The notes below the pieces were generated by a model. The model searched no databases. It saw only the letters and a list, made by a program, of their open reading frames with translations, and was not told the origin of the DNA. Below are positions 33,877-42,637 of a DNA stretch of 64,000 nt, in pieces (the first letter of the stretch is position 1; the number at the start of each line of letters is the position of its first letter). The stretch is from Aldehydirespirator sp965220645 (lineage in GTDB: Bacteria; Actinomycetota; Acidimicrobiia; Acidimicrobiales; Aldehydirespiratoraceae), in contig OZ244836.1 of NCBI GenBank assembly GCA_965220645.1, forward strand, positions 186,001 to 250,000. The letters run 5' to 3'. The translations under genes and the position numbers were made by a program.

Positions 33877-35003
33877 GTTGCTCGCTCCTGGCTGGTAGCG
33901 GTCTCTGGGGCTCGGGTCCGGCCGGCGGGCGCGATGCTCCGCCAGTGGTGGCACCGGATCGAATGGAGCGCGTCGGCCCGGCCGACCGGCTCCGGCAGGG
34001 GCTCGGCGTCGGCGCACTCCGGGGTGGCGTAGGGGCAACGGGTGCGGTACCGGCATCCCGACGGTGGGTCGAGGAGGCTCGGCAGTTCGCCCCGCACCAG
34101 CCGGCGGGCCGTCTGGAGCCGGGCCGCGCTCTCGGCATCGGCCCGGGGCACCGCCGAGATCAGGGCCTGCGTGTAGGGATGGGACGGCGAGGAGAACACT
34201 TCGGCCGAGGTGCCCGTCTCCACGATCTTGCCCAGGTACATCACCGCCACCCGGTCACTGAGGTGGCGCACGACCGAGAGATCGTGGGCGATGAAGAGGA
34301 TGGCGAGTTGCAGCTCGTCGCGCAGCTCGTCGAGCACGTTGATGATCTGGGCCTGGATCGACACGTCCAGCGCCGACACCGGCTCGTCGCAGACCAGCAC
34401 GGCCGGGTCGGTGACTATGGCCCGGGCGATGCCGACCCGCTGCTGCTGCCCGCCGCTCAGCTCACTGGGCAAGCGCTCGGCCACCGAGGTTGGCAGCCCC
34501 ACCAGGTCCATGGCGTCGGCCACGGCCCGCATCCGGTCGGCGCGGTCGCCCATGTTGTGCACTCTCAGCGGCTCGCCGATGAGGGTGGCCACGCGCATGC
34601 GCGGGTCGAGCGAGCCCCGGGGATCCTGGAACACCATCTGGATGCGGTGACGCCGGCGTCGCAGCTCACGGCGCGACAGGCCGGCCAGATCGGTGCCCTC
34701 CAGGTGCACCGATCCCCGCATCGTCGGCACCAGCTGCATGACAGCCCGGGCCAGAGTGGACTTGCCGCAGCCGCTCTCTCCCACCAGGCCGAGCGTCTCG
34801 CCCTCGGCCAGGTGAAGAGACACCCCGTCCACGGCGGTGATGCGACCTCCGTCGGTGTCGAACCCCACAACCACATCGTCGACCTCCAGGACCAGCGCGG
34901 TATCAGCGCCGTTCAACCTGGCCGCGGTCGGTGCGCCGGCGACCGCGGCAGCCCCGCCCTCGCTCATGGGGCCCTCCTCCAGGGGCGTCCCGCCCTCGCT
35001 CAT
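33873..35003 (-). CDS. oligopeptide ABC transporter ATP-binding protein (DppF/OppF type)
   Basis: 376 aa from ATG 35003 or, 36 bp later, ATG 34967: the first 12 codons (MSEGG...) are a tandem duplicate. ABC domain: GLVGESGCGKSTLAR (Walker A), LSGGQQQRVGIARAI (signature), VLVCDEPVSALDVSIQ (Walker B). The C-terminal oligopeptide extension with CRYRTRCPYATPEC is present, which can carry a cluster-like cysteine motif. Works with the next gene to power uptake. Confidence 0.92.
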   Translation of the reverse strand: MSEGGTPLEEGPMSEGGAAAVAGAPTAARLNGADTALVLEVDDVVVGFDTDGGRITAVDGVSLHLAEGETLGLVGESGCGKSTLARAVMQLVPTMRGSVHLEGTDLAGLSRRELRRRRHRIQMVFQDPRGSLDPRMRVATLIGEPLRVHNMGDRADRMRAVADAMDLVGLPTSVAERLPSELSGGQQQRVGIARAIVTDPAVLVCDEPVSALDVSIQAQIINVLDELRDELQLAILFIAHDLSVVRHLSDRVAVMYLGKIVETGTSAEVFSSPSHPYTQALISAVPRADAESAARLQTARRLVRGELPSLLDPPSGCRYRTRCPYATPECADAEPLPEPVGRADALHSIRCHHWRSIAPAGRTRAPETATSQERAT

Positions 35004-35027
35004 TGGGCCCGCCTCCAGGGGCGTCCC
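34956..35027 (-). repeat. 36-bp tandem duplication at an ABC ATPase start codon
   Basis: Two 36-bp units, each with an ATG (35003 and 34967) and the following MSEGG codons. 36 is divisible by 3, so the upstream start extends the protein by 12 residues. The first ATG overlaps the previous stop (ATGA). Confidence 0.85.
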
Positions 35028-36025
35028 GGGTCGGTGGCCTCGTTGGCCCGCTCGGTCGCCAGCCAGCAGGCGCTGGCGTGGTGGGGCCCCACCGCCACCT
35101 CCGGGGGCACCTCCTGGTGGCAGCGGTCGAAGGCGTGGTCACAGCGCGGCGCGAAGGCACACGACGAGCCTCCCCCTCCAGTGATGGGCGGCTGGCCGGG
35201 AATGGGGTGCAGCCGCCCGGTGTGGGCTTCCTCGAAGCGGGGCACCAGCCGCAGCAGACCCTCGGTGTAGGGGTGGTTGGCCCGATCGAACAGGTGGGCC
35301 ATGGTGGCCTTCTCCACCAGCTTTCCCGCGTACATCACCTGCACGTCGTCGCAGGTGGCGGCGACCACGCCGAAGTCGTGGGTGATGAGCATCAGGGCCA
35401 TCTGCTCGGAGCGGCGCAACTCGTCGAGCAGCATCAGGATCTCGGCCTGCACGGTCACATCGAGGGCAGTGGTGGGCTCGTCGGCGATGAGCAGGCGGGG
35501 GCGGCAGGCGATGGCCAGCGATATCATCACCCGCTGGCGCATGCCTCCGCTGAAGCTGTTGGGCAGTTCCTCCGCCCGCCTCTCGGGGTCGCTTATCCCC
35601 ACCCGCCCCAGCAGCTCCACGGCCTCGGCGGCGGCCTCGGTGCGTCCCATGCCGCGGTGCAGGCGCAGGGACTCGGCGATCTGCTCGCCGACCGCCATCA
35701 GCGGGTTGAGCGAGGTGAGCGGGTCCTGGAAGATCATGCCGATCTGGCCGCCTCGCACGCGGCGGAGCCTGCGCTCGTCGGTGCGCAACAGGTCCTCGCC
35801 GTCGAAGCGGGCCGAGCCCGAGATCTCCACGTCGTCGGTGATGGCGAACAGGCGCAGGATGGACCGGGCGGTCACGCTCTTGCCGCTGCCGCTCTCACCC
35901 ACCACGCCGAGCGACGCCCCCGGCGCCACCGTGAAGCTGACGCCGTCCACGGCGTGCACCGGCCCCGAGGCCGTGTTGAAGGTGACGTGCAGGTTCTCCA
36001 CCTCCAGCAGCGCAGAGCCGCTCAT
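35000..36025 (-). CDS. oligopeptide ABC transporter ATP-binding protein (DppD/OppD type)
   Basis: 341 aa from ATG 36025. Walker A GVVGESGSGKSVTARS, signature NSFSGGMRQRVMISLAIA, Walker B LLIADEPTTALDVTVQ, and the OppD-type tail with CAFAPRCDHAFDRC. It partners the preceding DppF-like protein under two permeases. The start lies at the end of a triplicated junction repeat. Confidence 0.93.
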   Translation of the reverse strand: MSGSALLEVENLHVTFNTASGPVHAVDGVSFTVAPGASLGVVGESGSGKSVTARSILRLFAITDDVEISGSARFDGEDLLRTDERRLRRVRGGQIGMIFQDPLTSLNPLMAVGEQIAESLRLHRGMGRTEAAAEAVELLGRVGISDPERRAEELPNSFSGGMRQRVMISLAIACRPRLLIADEPTTALDVTVQAEILMLLDELRRSEQMALMLITHDFGVVAATCDDVQVMYAGKLVEKATMAHLFDRANHPYTEGLLRLVPRFEEAHTGRLHPIPGQPPITGGGGSSCAFAPRCDHAFDRCHQEVPPEVAVGPHHASACWLATERANEATDPGRPWRRAQ

Positions 36026-36142
36026 GCCGCCGCCCCGGGACAGCCCAAGCGCCCGCTCATGCCGCGGCCCCGGGACAGCCCAAGCGCCCGCTCATGCCGC
36101 CGCCCCGGGACAGCCCAAGCGCCCGCTCATGCCGCGGCCCCC
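36021..36142 (-). repeat. 35-bp tandem repeat carrying ATGA-coupled mini-ORFs
   Basis: Three and a half units. Each contains ATG (36130, 36095, 36060, 36025). From each of the first three a 12-codon frame MSGRLGCPGAAA ends in TGA that overlaps the next ATG. The last ATG is the DppD start. Unit length 35 is 2 modulo 3, which keeps every mini-ORF closed. Confidence 0.85.
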
Positions 36143-37047
36143 GAGCGTGCCTCCCAGTAGCGGCCCAGCAGGTTGAGAACGAGCACGGTGATGCCGAGCA
36201 GCACGCCGGGCAGGATGGTGAGCCACCACGACACGGCCAGCAGGGGCCGGCCCTCGGAGATCAACAGCCCCCAAGTGGTGTCCGGGGGCTGCACGCCCAC
36301 CCCCAGGAAGCTGAGCCCGGCCTCCGACAGCATCACATGGCCGATCTCGATCACGCACAGCACCAGGATCCGGGGAGCGACGTTGGGCAGCAGGTGACGC
36401 CCGAGGATGGTCGGCGCTGAGCAGCCGGTGGCCACCGACGCCTCGATGAAGGTCTCCTCACTCAGTCTCAGCGCCTCGGCCCGCACCACCCGGGCGAAGA
36501 TCGGCCACACCAGGCACGGCAGCACGATGATCAGGATGGTGACGCTCGGCCCCAGCAGGCTCAGCAGCAGGATGGCCACCAAGAACATGGGCATGGCCGT
36601 CTGCGCCTCTCCCAGACGCATCAGCAGCCGGTCGGCCCGCCCTCCGAAATAGCCGCCGAGCAGGCCGAACAGCACACCGACCCCCGCGCCGATGAGCGTG
36701 GCGGTGACCGCGATGAACAACGTGAGCCTCGTGCCGATGATCATGCGGGAGAAGAGGTCCCGGCCCAAGGTGTCGGTGCCCAGCAGGTGCAGTCCCTCCG
36801 TCGAGGAGCTTCCGGGCGACAGCAGGCGGGCCCGCAGGTTCAGCAACTCAGGATCATGCGGCGTGAAGACGCCGGGCAGGATCGAAGCCGCCGCCAGCAC
36901 CAGCAGGAACAGCACCAGCACGATCCAGCCCCGCTTGCCCAGCGTGCCGATGAGGCGTCCCCAGACGCCGCGCCGGGGCGCCGCGTCTGGCGCGGTGCCC
37001 GTGATCGCGCCGGTTCCGGGCCTGTGCTTGGCCACCACGACGCCCAT
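36127..37047 (-). CDS. peptide/nickel-type ABC permease (DppC type)
   Basis: 306 aa from ATG 37047, sharing a base with the DppB stop (TGATG). N-terminal arm then about six membrane segments. The BPD permease signature ARVVRAEALRLSEETFIEASVATG (EAA loop) and LGTDTLGRDLFSR typify the DppC family. Ends in the repeat array before DppD. Confidence 0.92.
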   Translation of the reverse strand: MGVVVAKHRPGTGAITGTAPDAAPRRGVWGRLIGTLGKRGWIVLVLFLLVLAAASILPGVFTPHDPELLNLRARLLSPGSSSTEGLHLLGTDTLGRDLFSRMIIGTRLTLFIAVTATLIGAGVGVLFGLLGGYFGGRADRLLMRLGEAQTAMPMFLVAILLLSLLGPSVTILIIVLPCLVWPIFARVVRAEALRLSEETFIEASVATGCSAPTILGRHLLPNVAPRILVLCVIEIGHVMLSEAGLSFLGVGVQPPDTTWGLLISEGRPLLAVSWWLTILPGVLLGITVLVLNLLGRYWEARSGAAA

Positions 37048-37997
37048 CAGCTCGCCCTGATCCTTCGGTCTATGAACTGGTAGCCCATGTCGATCAGCAG
37101 GTTGCTGAAGATCACGAACGCGCCGGCCACGATGACCGCAGCCTGCAGGACGAAGAAGTCCTGGCGGTGCGCGGCATTGATCGTCAACAGGCCCAGCCCC
37201 GGCCAGGCGAACACGTACTCGATGGCGAAGACCGCCCCGCCCCACATGCGCACGTACTCCCAGCCCACGATGGTGGCCGTGGTGACCCCGGTGTTGCGCA
37301 CCACGTGGCGGCGCAGGATGCTCCACTCGGTCAGGCCCTTGCTGCGGGCCACGGTGACATACGGTTTGGACATCTCCTCGAAGGTGGCCGATCGCACCAG
37401 CTGGTAGATGCGGCCGCCGTGGACGATGCCCAGGGTGGCCGCGGGCAGCACGATGCTCCCCGTCTGGAAACGCCCGGAGGTGGGCAGCCATCCGAGCTGC
37501 ACCCCGAAGAACAGGATCAGCAGCAGCCCCAACCAGAAGTTCGGCACCGACAGTGCAGTCACCGACAGGAAGTTCGAGGCCTTGTCGAAGGGCTTGCGGG
37601 CCCGGGCGCCGGCCACGACCCCCGGCATCACCCCCAATACGGCCGCCGCCCCAAGGCCCACAACGGTGAGGATGATGGTGGCGGGCAGCGCCTCCTTGAC
37701 CGCTTCGATGGCGGGCCGCTGCTGCCAGGTGGACTCTCCGAAGTCGAGGAGCGCCAGCCCGATGAGGTACTCCCAGTAGCGCTCCGTGACCGGTCGGTCC
37801 AGCCCGAACTGGCGGTGGATGTCGGCGATCTGCTCGTCGGTGGCGTCCACCGGAGCGAAGACCAGCGCCGGGTTCCCGACGACGTGGGCCAGGAAGAAGA
37901 TGATGGTCACGACCAGCAGCAGCACGATGACGCCGTCCCGCAGCCGTCGCAGCAGGAGGCCGCGCAACCGCGGTGGCGACGCCGTCGTCGTCTGCAT
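37047..37997 (-). CDS. peptide/nickel-type ABC permease (DppB type)
   Basis: 316 aa from ATG 37997. First membrane segment at about 18-40, then DppB blocks (FGLDRPVTERYWEYLIGL, EAA-type loop YVTVARSKGLTEWSILRRHVVRN, FAIEYVFAWPGLGLLTINA). It follows the binding-protein gene after 104 nt that hold a strong hairpin. Confidence 0.92.
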   Translation of the reverse strand: MQTTTASPPRLRGLLLRRLRDGVIVLLLVVTIIFFLAHVVGNPALVFAPVDATDEQIADIHRQFGLDRPVTERYWEYLIGLALLDFGESTWQQRPAIEAVKEALPATIILTVVGLGAAAVLGVMPGVVAGARARKPFDKASNFLSVTALSVPNFWLGLLLILFFGVQLGWLPTSGRFQTGSIVLPAATLGIVHGGRIYQLVRSATFEEMSKPYVTVARSKGLTEWSILRRHVVRNTGVTTATIVGWEYVRMWGGAVFAIEYVFAWPGLGLLTINAAHRQDFFVLQAAVIVAGAFVIFSNLLIDMGYQFIDRRIRAS

Positions 37998-38036
37998 TAC
38001 TTGTGGGTGCTCAGCTTCTTATGGGCGCTCAGCCCG

Positions 38037-38074
38037 CCCGGCCCGAACCCAGCCGTAGCTGGGGTCGGGCCGGG
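38037..38074 (-). terminator. 17-bp hairpin between binding protein and permease genes
   Basis: Arms CCCGGCCCGAACCCAGC and GCTGGGGTCGGGCCGGG pair with one mismatch around CGTA. No T-run follows. In such operons hairpins of this kind stabilise the binding-protein mRNA or lower read-through into the permease genes. Confidence 0.7.
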
Positions 38075-38101
38075 ATCAAGCTGATTCCAGCCATCCAGCC
38101 G

Positions 38102-39955
38102 TTAGCGGAAACTCATCTCAGCCACCGGATACTCGTCATCGAGCCGGGGCTCGTAGACGAGGCGCTCGGAGGCGCCATAGATCAGGTCCTGCTGCAGCAG
38201 GTAGATGGCATGCGGGTTCTCGTGCAACAGCGCCCAGCCTTGCTGATAGAGGCTGTCGCGCTGAGCCTGGTCGGTCGTGGCAATGGCCGCCAGGAACCGG
38301 GCCGTCACCTCCTCGTCGCAGAGCTTGCTGGACGTGCCGCCTTGATCGGGGCAGATGACGTGGCTGCGGGTGCGGGCTCCGTCGAACCACTCGTTGGAGT
38401 TCCAGCCGTAGCGCAGGTCGTAGGCGCCGGGCTGGTCGCCCTTGATGCGGCTGCCGGCACGGAAGGCGGTCCACTCCGCCAGTTGCACCCGTGCGTCGAA
38501 GCCGATGTCGTTGAGGCTCTTGGCCACCACCTCAGCCGTTTCCTTGCCCCGCAGATAGCGGTCGAACGGCGCGTAGAGGTCGACGCGGAGTGGGTTGTCC
38601 TCGTCGTAACCGGCCGCTGCCATGATCTCGCCGGCCTGATCGGGGTCATAGGGGAACGGTCCGATGTCGGGGTTGAATCCGAGGTTCCCCGGCGCCAGGT
38701 GCTGGGCGTTGTTGGGCCGGGCGTAGCCCTCGTACAGCGTGTCGGCGATCTCCTGCTTGTCCACCGCCAGGTTCATGGCGATGCGGATCTCGGGCGGGCT
38801 CAACTCCGGGCGGAGGGCGTTGATCGTGATGTAGCTGAACTCCGGCGCAGCCACGCTCAGCGCCTGGGGCACCAGGGCGACCTGCTCGGGAAGGATGTCC
38901 AGCACCAGGTCGACCTCGCCCGCCTGCAGCGCGGCTAGCGACGTCTGCTTGTCGGGGATGATCCGGACGCTGAAAGCGTCGATCGGCGGCGCCTCGCCCC
39001 AGTAGTTCGGGTTGCGCACCGCGTTGATCTGCTGGCCGCGGTCCCAGGACTCGAGCATGTAGGGGCCGGTGCCCACCGGGTTCTCGCCCACGGTGTCGCC
39101 GGTGCCGGGAGCGATGACCGGCAGCTGGGCGATCTGCAGCGGCAGTATGGCGTTGACCCCGTCGGTGTGGATATCGACGGTGTAGGTGTCGACCACCTCA
39201 GCCGACAGGATCCCGTCGATGTACGAATCTCTCTGGGTCGAGTAGTCGGGGTGCAGCATGCGGTTGAGGCTGTCGGCCACGGCCTGGGCGTCGAGGGCCT
39301 GGCCGTCATGGAAGGTCACGCCCTCGCGCACCTGGAAGCGCCAGGTGTCGTCGTCCACAATCTCGGGCAAGCCGGTGGCCAGCACCGGCACCAGAGCGGT
39401 GTCCGAGGCCCGACCGAGCAGCGACTCGAACAGGTTGAACGTGACCACCCGCGAGCTGCGGTCGTTCACGGCCTGCGGGTCGAGCGTGGACGGCTCGGTG
39501 GTGACGGCAATGGTGACCCTTCCGGGATCTCCGGTCGGGGCAGCCGCCTCCTCCTCTTCCATCTCTTCCTCGACCGCCATGGCGGCCTCCTCGGCAGCCG
39601 CTTCAGCGTCGGCGGCTCTCGACTCGGCCTCGGCCGCGGCTTCTTGCGCCGCCGCAGCCTCCGCCTGGGCCGCCTCCAGCGCAGCCTGCGCCTCGGCCTG
39701 CTGCTCCGCGCTTGCCGCGGCAGCGGCAGCCTCGGCCTCCGCCAGGGCTGCCTCGGCGTCGGCAGCAGCAGCAGCCGCCGCTTCAGCCTCGGCCCGTGCA
39801 GCGTCGGCTTCGGCCTCTGCCGCCTCGACGGCGGCGGTGTCAACCACCGGAGCGGCAGGCTCTGCCGCCTCGTCGTCGCCGCAGCTCGCGGCCACTAGCG
39901 TCAGCACGAAGAGCGCCGCTAGAGGCACCCTCAGTTGTTGCCAGATGTGTCTCAT
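38102..39955 (-). CDS. family 5 extracellular solute-binding lipoprotein
   Basis: 617 aa from ATG 39955 with GGAGG upstream. Signal peptide ends in the lipobox LVAASC (C25). Residues about 38-130 are an Ala/Glu-rich, probably coiled-coil, spacer unusual for this family. The SBP_bac_5 domain starts near 138 (VTIAVTTEPSTLDPQAVND; VTFHDGQALDAQAVADSLNR). It should capture a peptide-like or aromatic-amide ligand for DppBCDF. Confidence 0.92.
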   Translation of the reverse strand: MRHIWQQLRVPLAALFVLTLVAASCGDDEAAEPAAPVVDTAAVEAAEAEADAARAEAEAAAAAAADAEAALAEAEAAAAAASAEQQAEAQAALEAAQAEAAAAQEAAAEAESRAADAEAAAEEAAMAVEEEMEEEEAAAPTGDPGRVTIAVTTEPSTLDPQAVNDRSSRVVTFNLFESLLGRASDTALVPVLATGLPEIVDDDTWRFQVREGVTFHDGQALDAQAVADSLNRMLHPDYSTQRDSYIDGILSAEVVDTYTVDIHTDGVNAILPLQIAQLPVIAPGTGDTVGENPVGTGPYMLESWDRGQQINAVRNPNYWGEAPPIDAFSVRIIPDKQTSLAALQAGEVDLVLDILPEQVALVPQALSVAAPEFSYITINALRPELSPPEIRIAMNLAVDKQEIADTLYEGYARPNNAQHLAPGNLGFNPDIGPFPYDPDQAGEIMAAAGYDEDNPLRVDLYAPFDRYLRGKETAEVVAKSLNDIGFDARVQLAEWTAFRAGSRIKGDQPGAYDLRYGWNSNEWFDGARTRSHVICPDQGGTSSKLCDEEVTARFLAAIATTDQAQRDSLYQQGWALLHENPHAIYLLQQDLIYGASERLVYEPRLDDEYPVAEMSFR

Positions 39956-39999
39956 GTTGCTGTTTCCTCCTTTGGGTCTGTGAACGTGGTTCATCAGAT

Positions 40000-40407
40000 C
40001 TAGGTCTCTTCGGACCGGTGGAATTGCTCCGCAGCCGCAGCTGCGATCTCGTGGTCGATCTGGGGAGAGCCCCCGCCCACGCCTATGGCGCCCACGCACA
40101 CGCCGTCGGTGAACAGCGGGACCCCACCCGGGTTGACGGTGACGCCTCCGGGGATGATTTCCACGAGACTCGTACCGAACAGGGGCCGGTCGGCCCACTG
40201 ATCGACCAGATCCTTGGTGGGCTTGGCGAAGGCGGCCGCCAGCCGAGCCTTGCCCATGGCCATGTAGGGACCGTGCCAGCGCTTGCCCCGCACCACAACC
40301 AGGGGATGCCCGGCGTCGTCGTGCACGGCCACGGTGGCATTGATGCCCCGCTCGGCCCCGATGGATCGGGCCTGGTGCACCAGCTCCAGAGCCCGCTCAA
40401 CGTCCAT
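40000..40407 (-). CDS. GlcG/HbpS-family protein
   Basis: 135 aa from ATG 40407. Family pattern: ERALELVHQARSIGAERGI, ATVAVHDDAGHPLVVVRG, VNPGGVPLFTDGVCVGAIGVGGGSPQIDHEIA. Members bind heme or small molecules and are often beside catabolic enzymes. It overlaps the amidohydrolase by 11 nt and precedes the binding protein by 44 nt. Confidence 0.87.
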   Translation of the reverse strand: MDVERALELVHQARSIGAERGINATVAVHDDAGHPLVVVRGKRWHGPYMAMGKARLAAAFAKPTKDLVDQWADRPLFGTSLVEIIPGGVTVNPGGVPLFTDGVCVGAIGVGGGSPQIDHEIAAAAAEQFHRSEET

Positions 40408-41647
40408 TGCTGTCCCGCCCGTTGCCGCTGCGAGCGTCGTCGTCCCAGGGGTCCGACAGCAGGCGCAGGTAGCTGGCCGCGTTGTCGGCCATCAGCTTGC
40501 GCAGGGCCTCCTCGCCGATCACAGGGCCCCAGGAGATCACGTTGTCGGTGCTGTTGGGGTAGTAGCACTCGGGATGGGGGAAGTCGGACTCGTACATGAG
40601 CACGCCATCGCCGAGGATGTCGATGACCGCCTTGGTCATCTCGGGTCCCTCGTGCTGCTCGATGGCGCAGAACACCCGGCCCATCTGCACGTACTCCAAC
40701 GGCGTGTGCTTCAAGTCGGCGGGCACGGCCCCCTTGACGTAGTCGATCTGGCTGGTGAGCCGGATGATCCAGTGGGGCAGCCAGCCGTGACCGGTCTCCA
40801 CGGTGGCCACCCGCAGGTTCGGGTAGCGGTCGAGCATCCCCGACACCAGCACGTAGGCCATGAGCCGCTGGGCCCCCCAGACATGGGCGGCGGTGCGGGC
40901 CACAGCCACGTTGCCCCAAATGTCTCGGTAGCCGGGGAAGTAGGGGGCCTCATAGAAGAAGCTGTGGTGCATGATGGGCAGGTCGGCCTCATCCATCGCC
41001 TGCCAGATCGGCTCCAGGTCCGGATCGTCCACCGGCAATCCCTCGGGCAGCACCGGCCACACCGCGGCCAGCCACTCATCGTCGGCGTGCTCGCGGATGG
41101 TGGCGGCAGCCCATTCGGGATCGGCGCCCGGGGCCAGCAGCAGTCCCTTGAGACGGCGGGGGTCGGCCGAGCAGTAGTCCGCCATGTAGCGGTGGTAGGA
41201 GCGGTACATGGCCTTGGCCAGGCTGAGGTCAAGGGCGGTGCTGCCCGGAGCCCACGTGCCCGGGATGATGAAGTTGATGTCCACTCCCTCGACGTCCATA
41301 TTGGCCAGGCGGCCCTCGGAGTTGGTGTGCTGGATGCCGTCGGCGATGGGCTTCACCGCGAGATTCTGGACGCGTCCCTCGAGCGCCCCTTTGGCACCCG
41401 CGCCGCGGGTGTCGACGGAAACGTCGGGCTTGTGGCCGGCCACACGGTTGTAGGGCTGAGGATTGACCCGGACCACGCCGTAGGGATGGGTGGGATGGCC
41501 CCGGCCCGCAGTCGGCTTGGTCACTCGGACGTAAGGAGTGAGCTCGTCGGCTCGGTCCTTCAACTCTCGGTCGCCGTACTCGACGAGTACCTCGACGGAG
41601 GGGGTGACGTGGGTGTCGGCGTCGATCACCCGGTATCCCTGTCTCAT
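40397..41647 (-). CDS. amidohydrolase-2 family (ACMSD-like) hydrolase/decarboxylase
   Basis: 416 aa from ATG 41647, overlapping the GntR stop (ATGA). Metal ligands: VIDADTHV (D-x-D-x-H), MHHSFF (His), and YESDFPHPE (Asp). This group covers decarboxylases of aromatic acids and hydrolases. With UbiD and HpaB neighbours, action on an aromatic acid is plausible. Confidence 0.88.
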   Translation of the reverse strand: MRQGYRVIDADTHVTPSVEVLVEYGDRELKDRADELTPYVRVTKPTAGRGHPTHPYGVVRVNPQPYNRVAGHKPDVSVDTRGAGAKGALEGRVQNLAVKPIADGIQHTNSEGRLANMDVEGVDINFIIPGTWAPGSTALDLSLAKAMYRSYHRYMADYCSADPRRLKGLLLAPGADPEWAAATIREHADDEWLAAVWPVLPEGLPVDDPDLEPIWQAMDEADLPIMHHSFFYEAPYFPGYRDIWGNVAVARTAAHVWGAQRLMAYVLVSGMLDRYPNLRVATVETGHGWLPHWIIRLTSQIDYVKGAVPADLKHTPLEYVQMGRVFCAIEQHEGPEMTKAVIDILGDGVLMYESDFPHPECYYPNSTDNVISWGPVIGEEALRKLMADNAASYLRLLSDPWDDDARSGNGRDSNGR

Positions 41648-42441
41648 GGCTTCCTCTCTGTTTCGTCAGCGGGGGACGACGTGTCAGACGTTGGGGGAGA
41701 TGTCGGCTCCTCAACCACTCCGAGCGTGTCGTGCGCCACATCCAGCGTCTCGTGCATCACATGCAGGAGGCTCTGCTCGACCTTCTGCAGGTGACGGCGC
41801 ATCTGCTCGGCAGCAAGGACCGCGTTCTGGCGGGCTATGGCGTCGTATATCTGCAAGTGGCCCTCGTAACCCGAGCCGACGCGGTAGCGCTGCTCGGGCG
41901 AGCGGGTGAACACCCGCCAGAAGGCCGGCTTGCGGAAGAAGAGCCCGAGCCCCGCCTCGTAGAGCTCGGCCAGGACGGCGTTCTGCGACGCCCGGACAAC
42001 CGCGCAGTGGAAGCTGCGGTCAGCGGTGTGGTACTGGGTCTCGTCCTGGGTGTCCATGCGTCCGAGACACTCGGCGATCTCGGCAAGGTCCTCGGCGGTG
42101 CGGTTGGTGGCAGCCAGACCGGTGGCGTGGATCTCCAGCAGCTTGCGCACGTCGAACACCTGCTGGATGGAAGCGTCGGAGGCCCGGGCGGCGAGGTCGA
42201 GCATCCGGGGGCTGATGTCGCTGGGGTGGCGCACAATGAGCCGGCCCGAGTCGCGGGTCAGGAACCCTGACGACACCAGGCCTTGAAGCGCTTCGCGCAC
42301 CGTGGTGCGCCCCACGCCGAACACCTCTCGGAGCTCGCGTTCCGACGGCATCACCGCGCCCGGCGCCAGGCGGCCCGACAGCATCTGCCGCTTGAGCTGC
42401 TCCTGCAGCCGGTCGGCGAGCGTCTCGCGGCTCAGCTTCAT
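41644..42441 (-). CDS. GntR/FadR-family transcriptional regulator
   Basis: 265 aa from ATG 42441 (MKLSRETLADRLQEQLKRQ). N-terminal winged HTH: GAVMPSERELREVFGVGRTT then VREALQGLVSSGFLTRDSGR. C-terminal FCD ligand-binding domain. The ATG lies in the third copy of a 92-bp repeat. It likely controls the operon through the TTGTCTGACAA site at 45577-45587. Confidence 0.92.
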   Translation of the reverse strand: MKLSRETLADRLQEQLKRQMLSGRLAPGAVMPSERELREVFGVGRTTVREALQGLVSSGFLTRDSGRLIVRHPSDISPRMLDLAARASDASIQQVFDVRKLLEIHATGLAATNRTAEDLAEIAECLGRMDTQDETQYHTADRSFHCAVVRASQNAVLAELYEAGLGLFFRKPAFWRVFTRSPEQRYRVGSGYEGHLQIYDAIARQNAVLAAEQMRRHLQKVEQSLLHVMHETLDVAHDTLGVVEEPTSPPTSDTSSPADETERKP

Positions 42442-42637
42442 TCCTGCCGTCCCGACCGAGAGGCAAGTGTCTCGCGGCTGAGCTTGGTTCCCTGCCTCAG
42501 CCGAATACCGAGCGTCTCGCGGTTCAGCTTCATTCCTGCCGTCCCGACCGAGAGGCAAGTGTCTCGCGGCTGAGCTTGGTTCCCTGCCTCAGCCGAATAC
42601 CGAGCGTCTCGCGGTTCAGCTTCATTCCTGCCGTCCC
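42418..42637 (-). repeat. 92-bp tandem repeat with two ATGA-coupled 31-codon ORFs
   Basis: Two full units and a 33-bp part. ATGs at 42625, 42533 and 42441. The first overlaps the UbiD stop. The two 31-aa frames (MKLNRETLGIRLRQ...) both end in a TGA overlapping the next ATG; the third ATG starts GntR. 92 is 2 modulo 3, as with the 35-bp array. Confidence 0.85.

Noticed and set aside
33858..35270. 470-codon plus frame opposite the ABC ATPases
   Set aside because: Antisense of two clear ABC proteins; His/Gly/Arg-rich composition.
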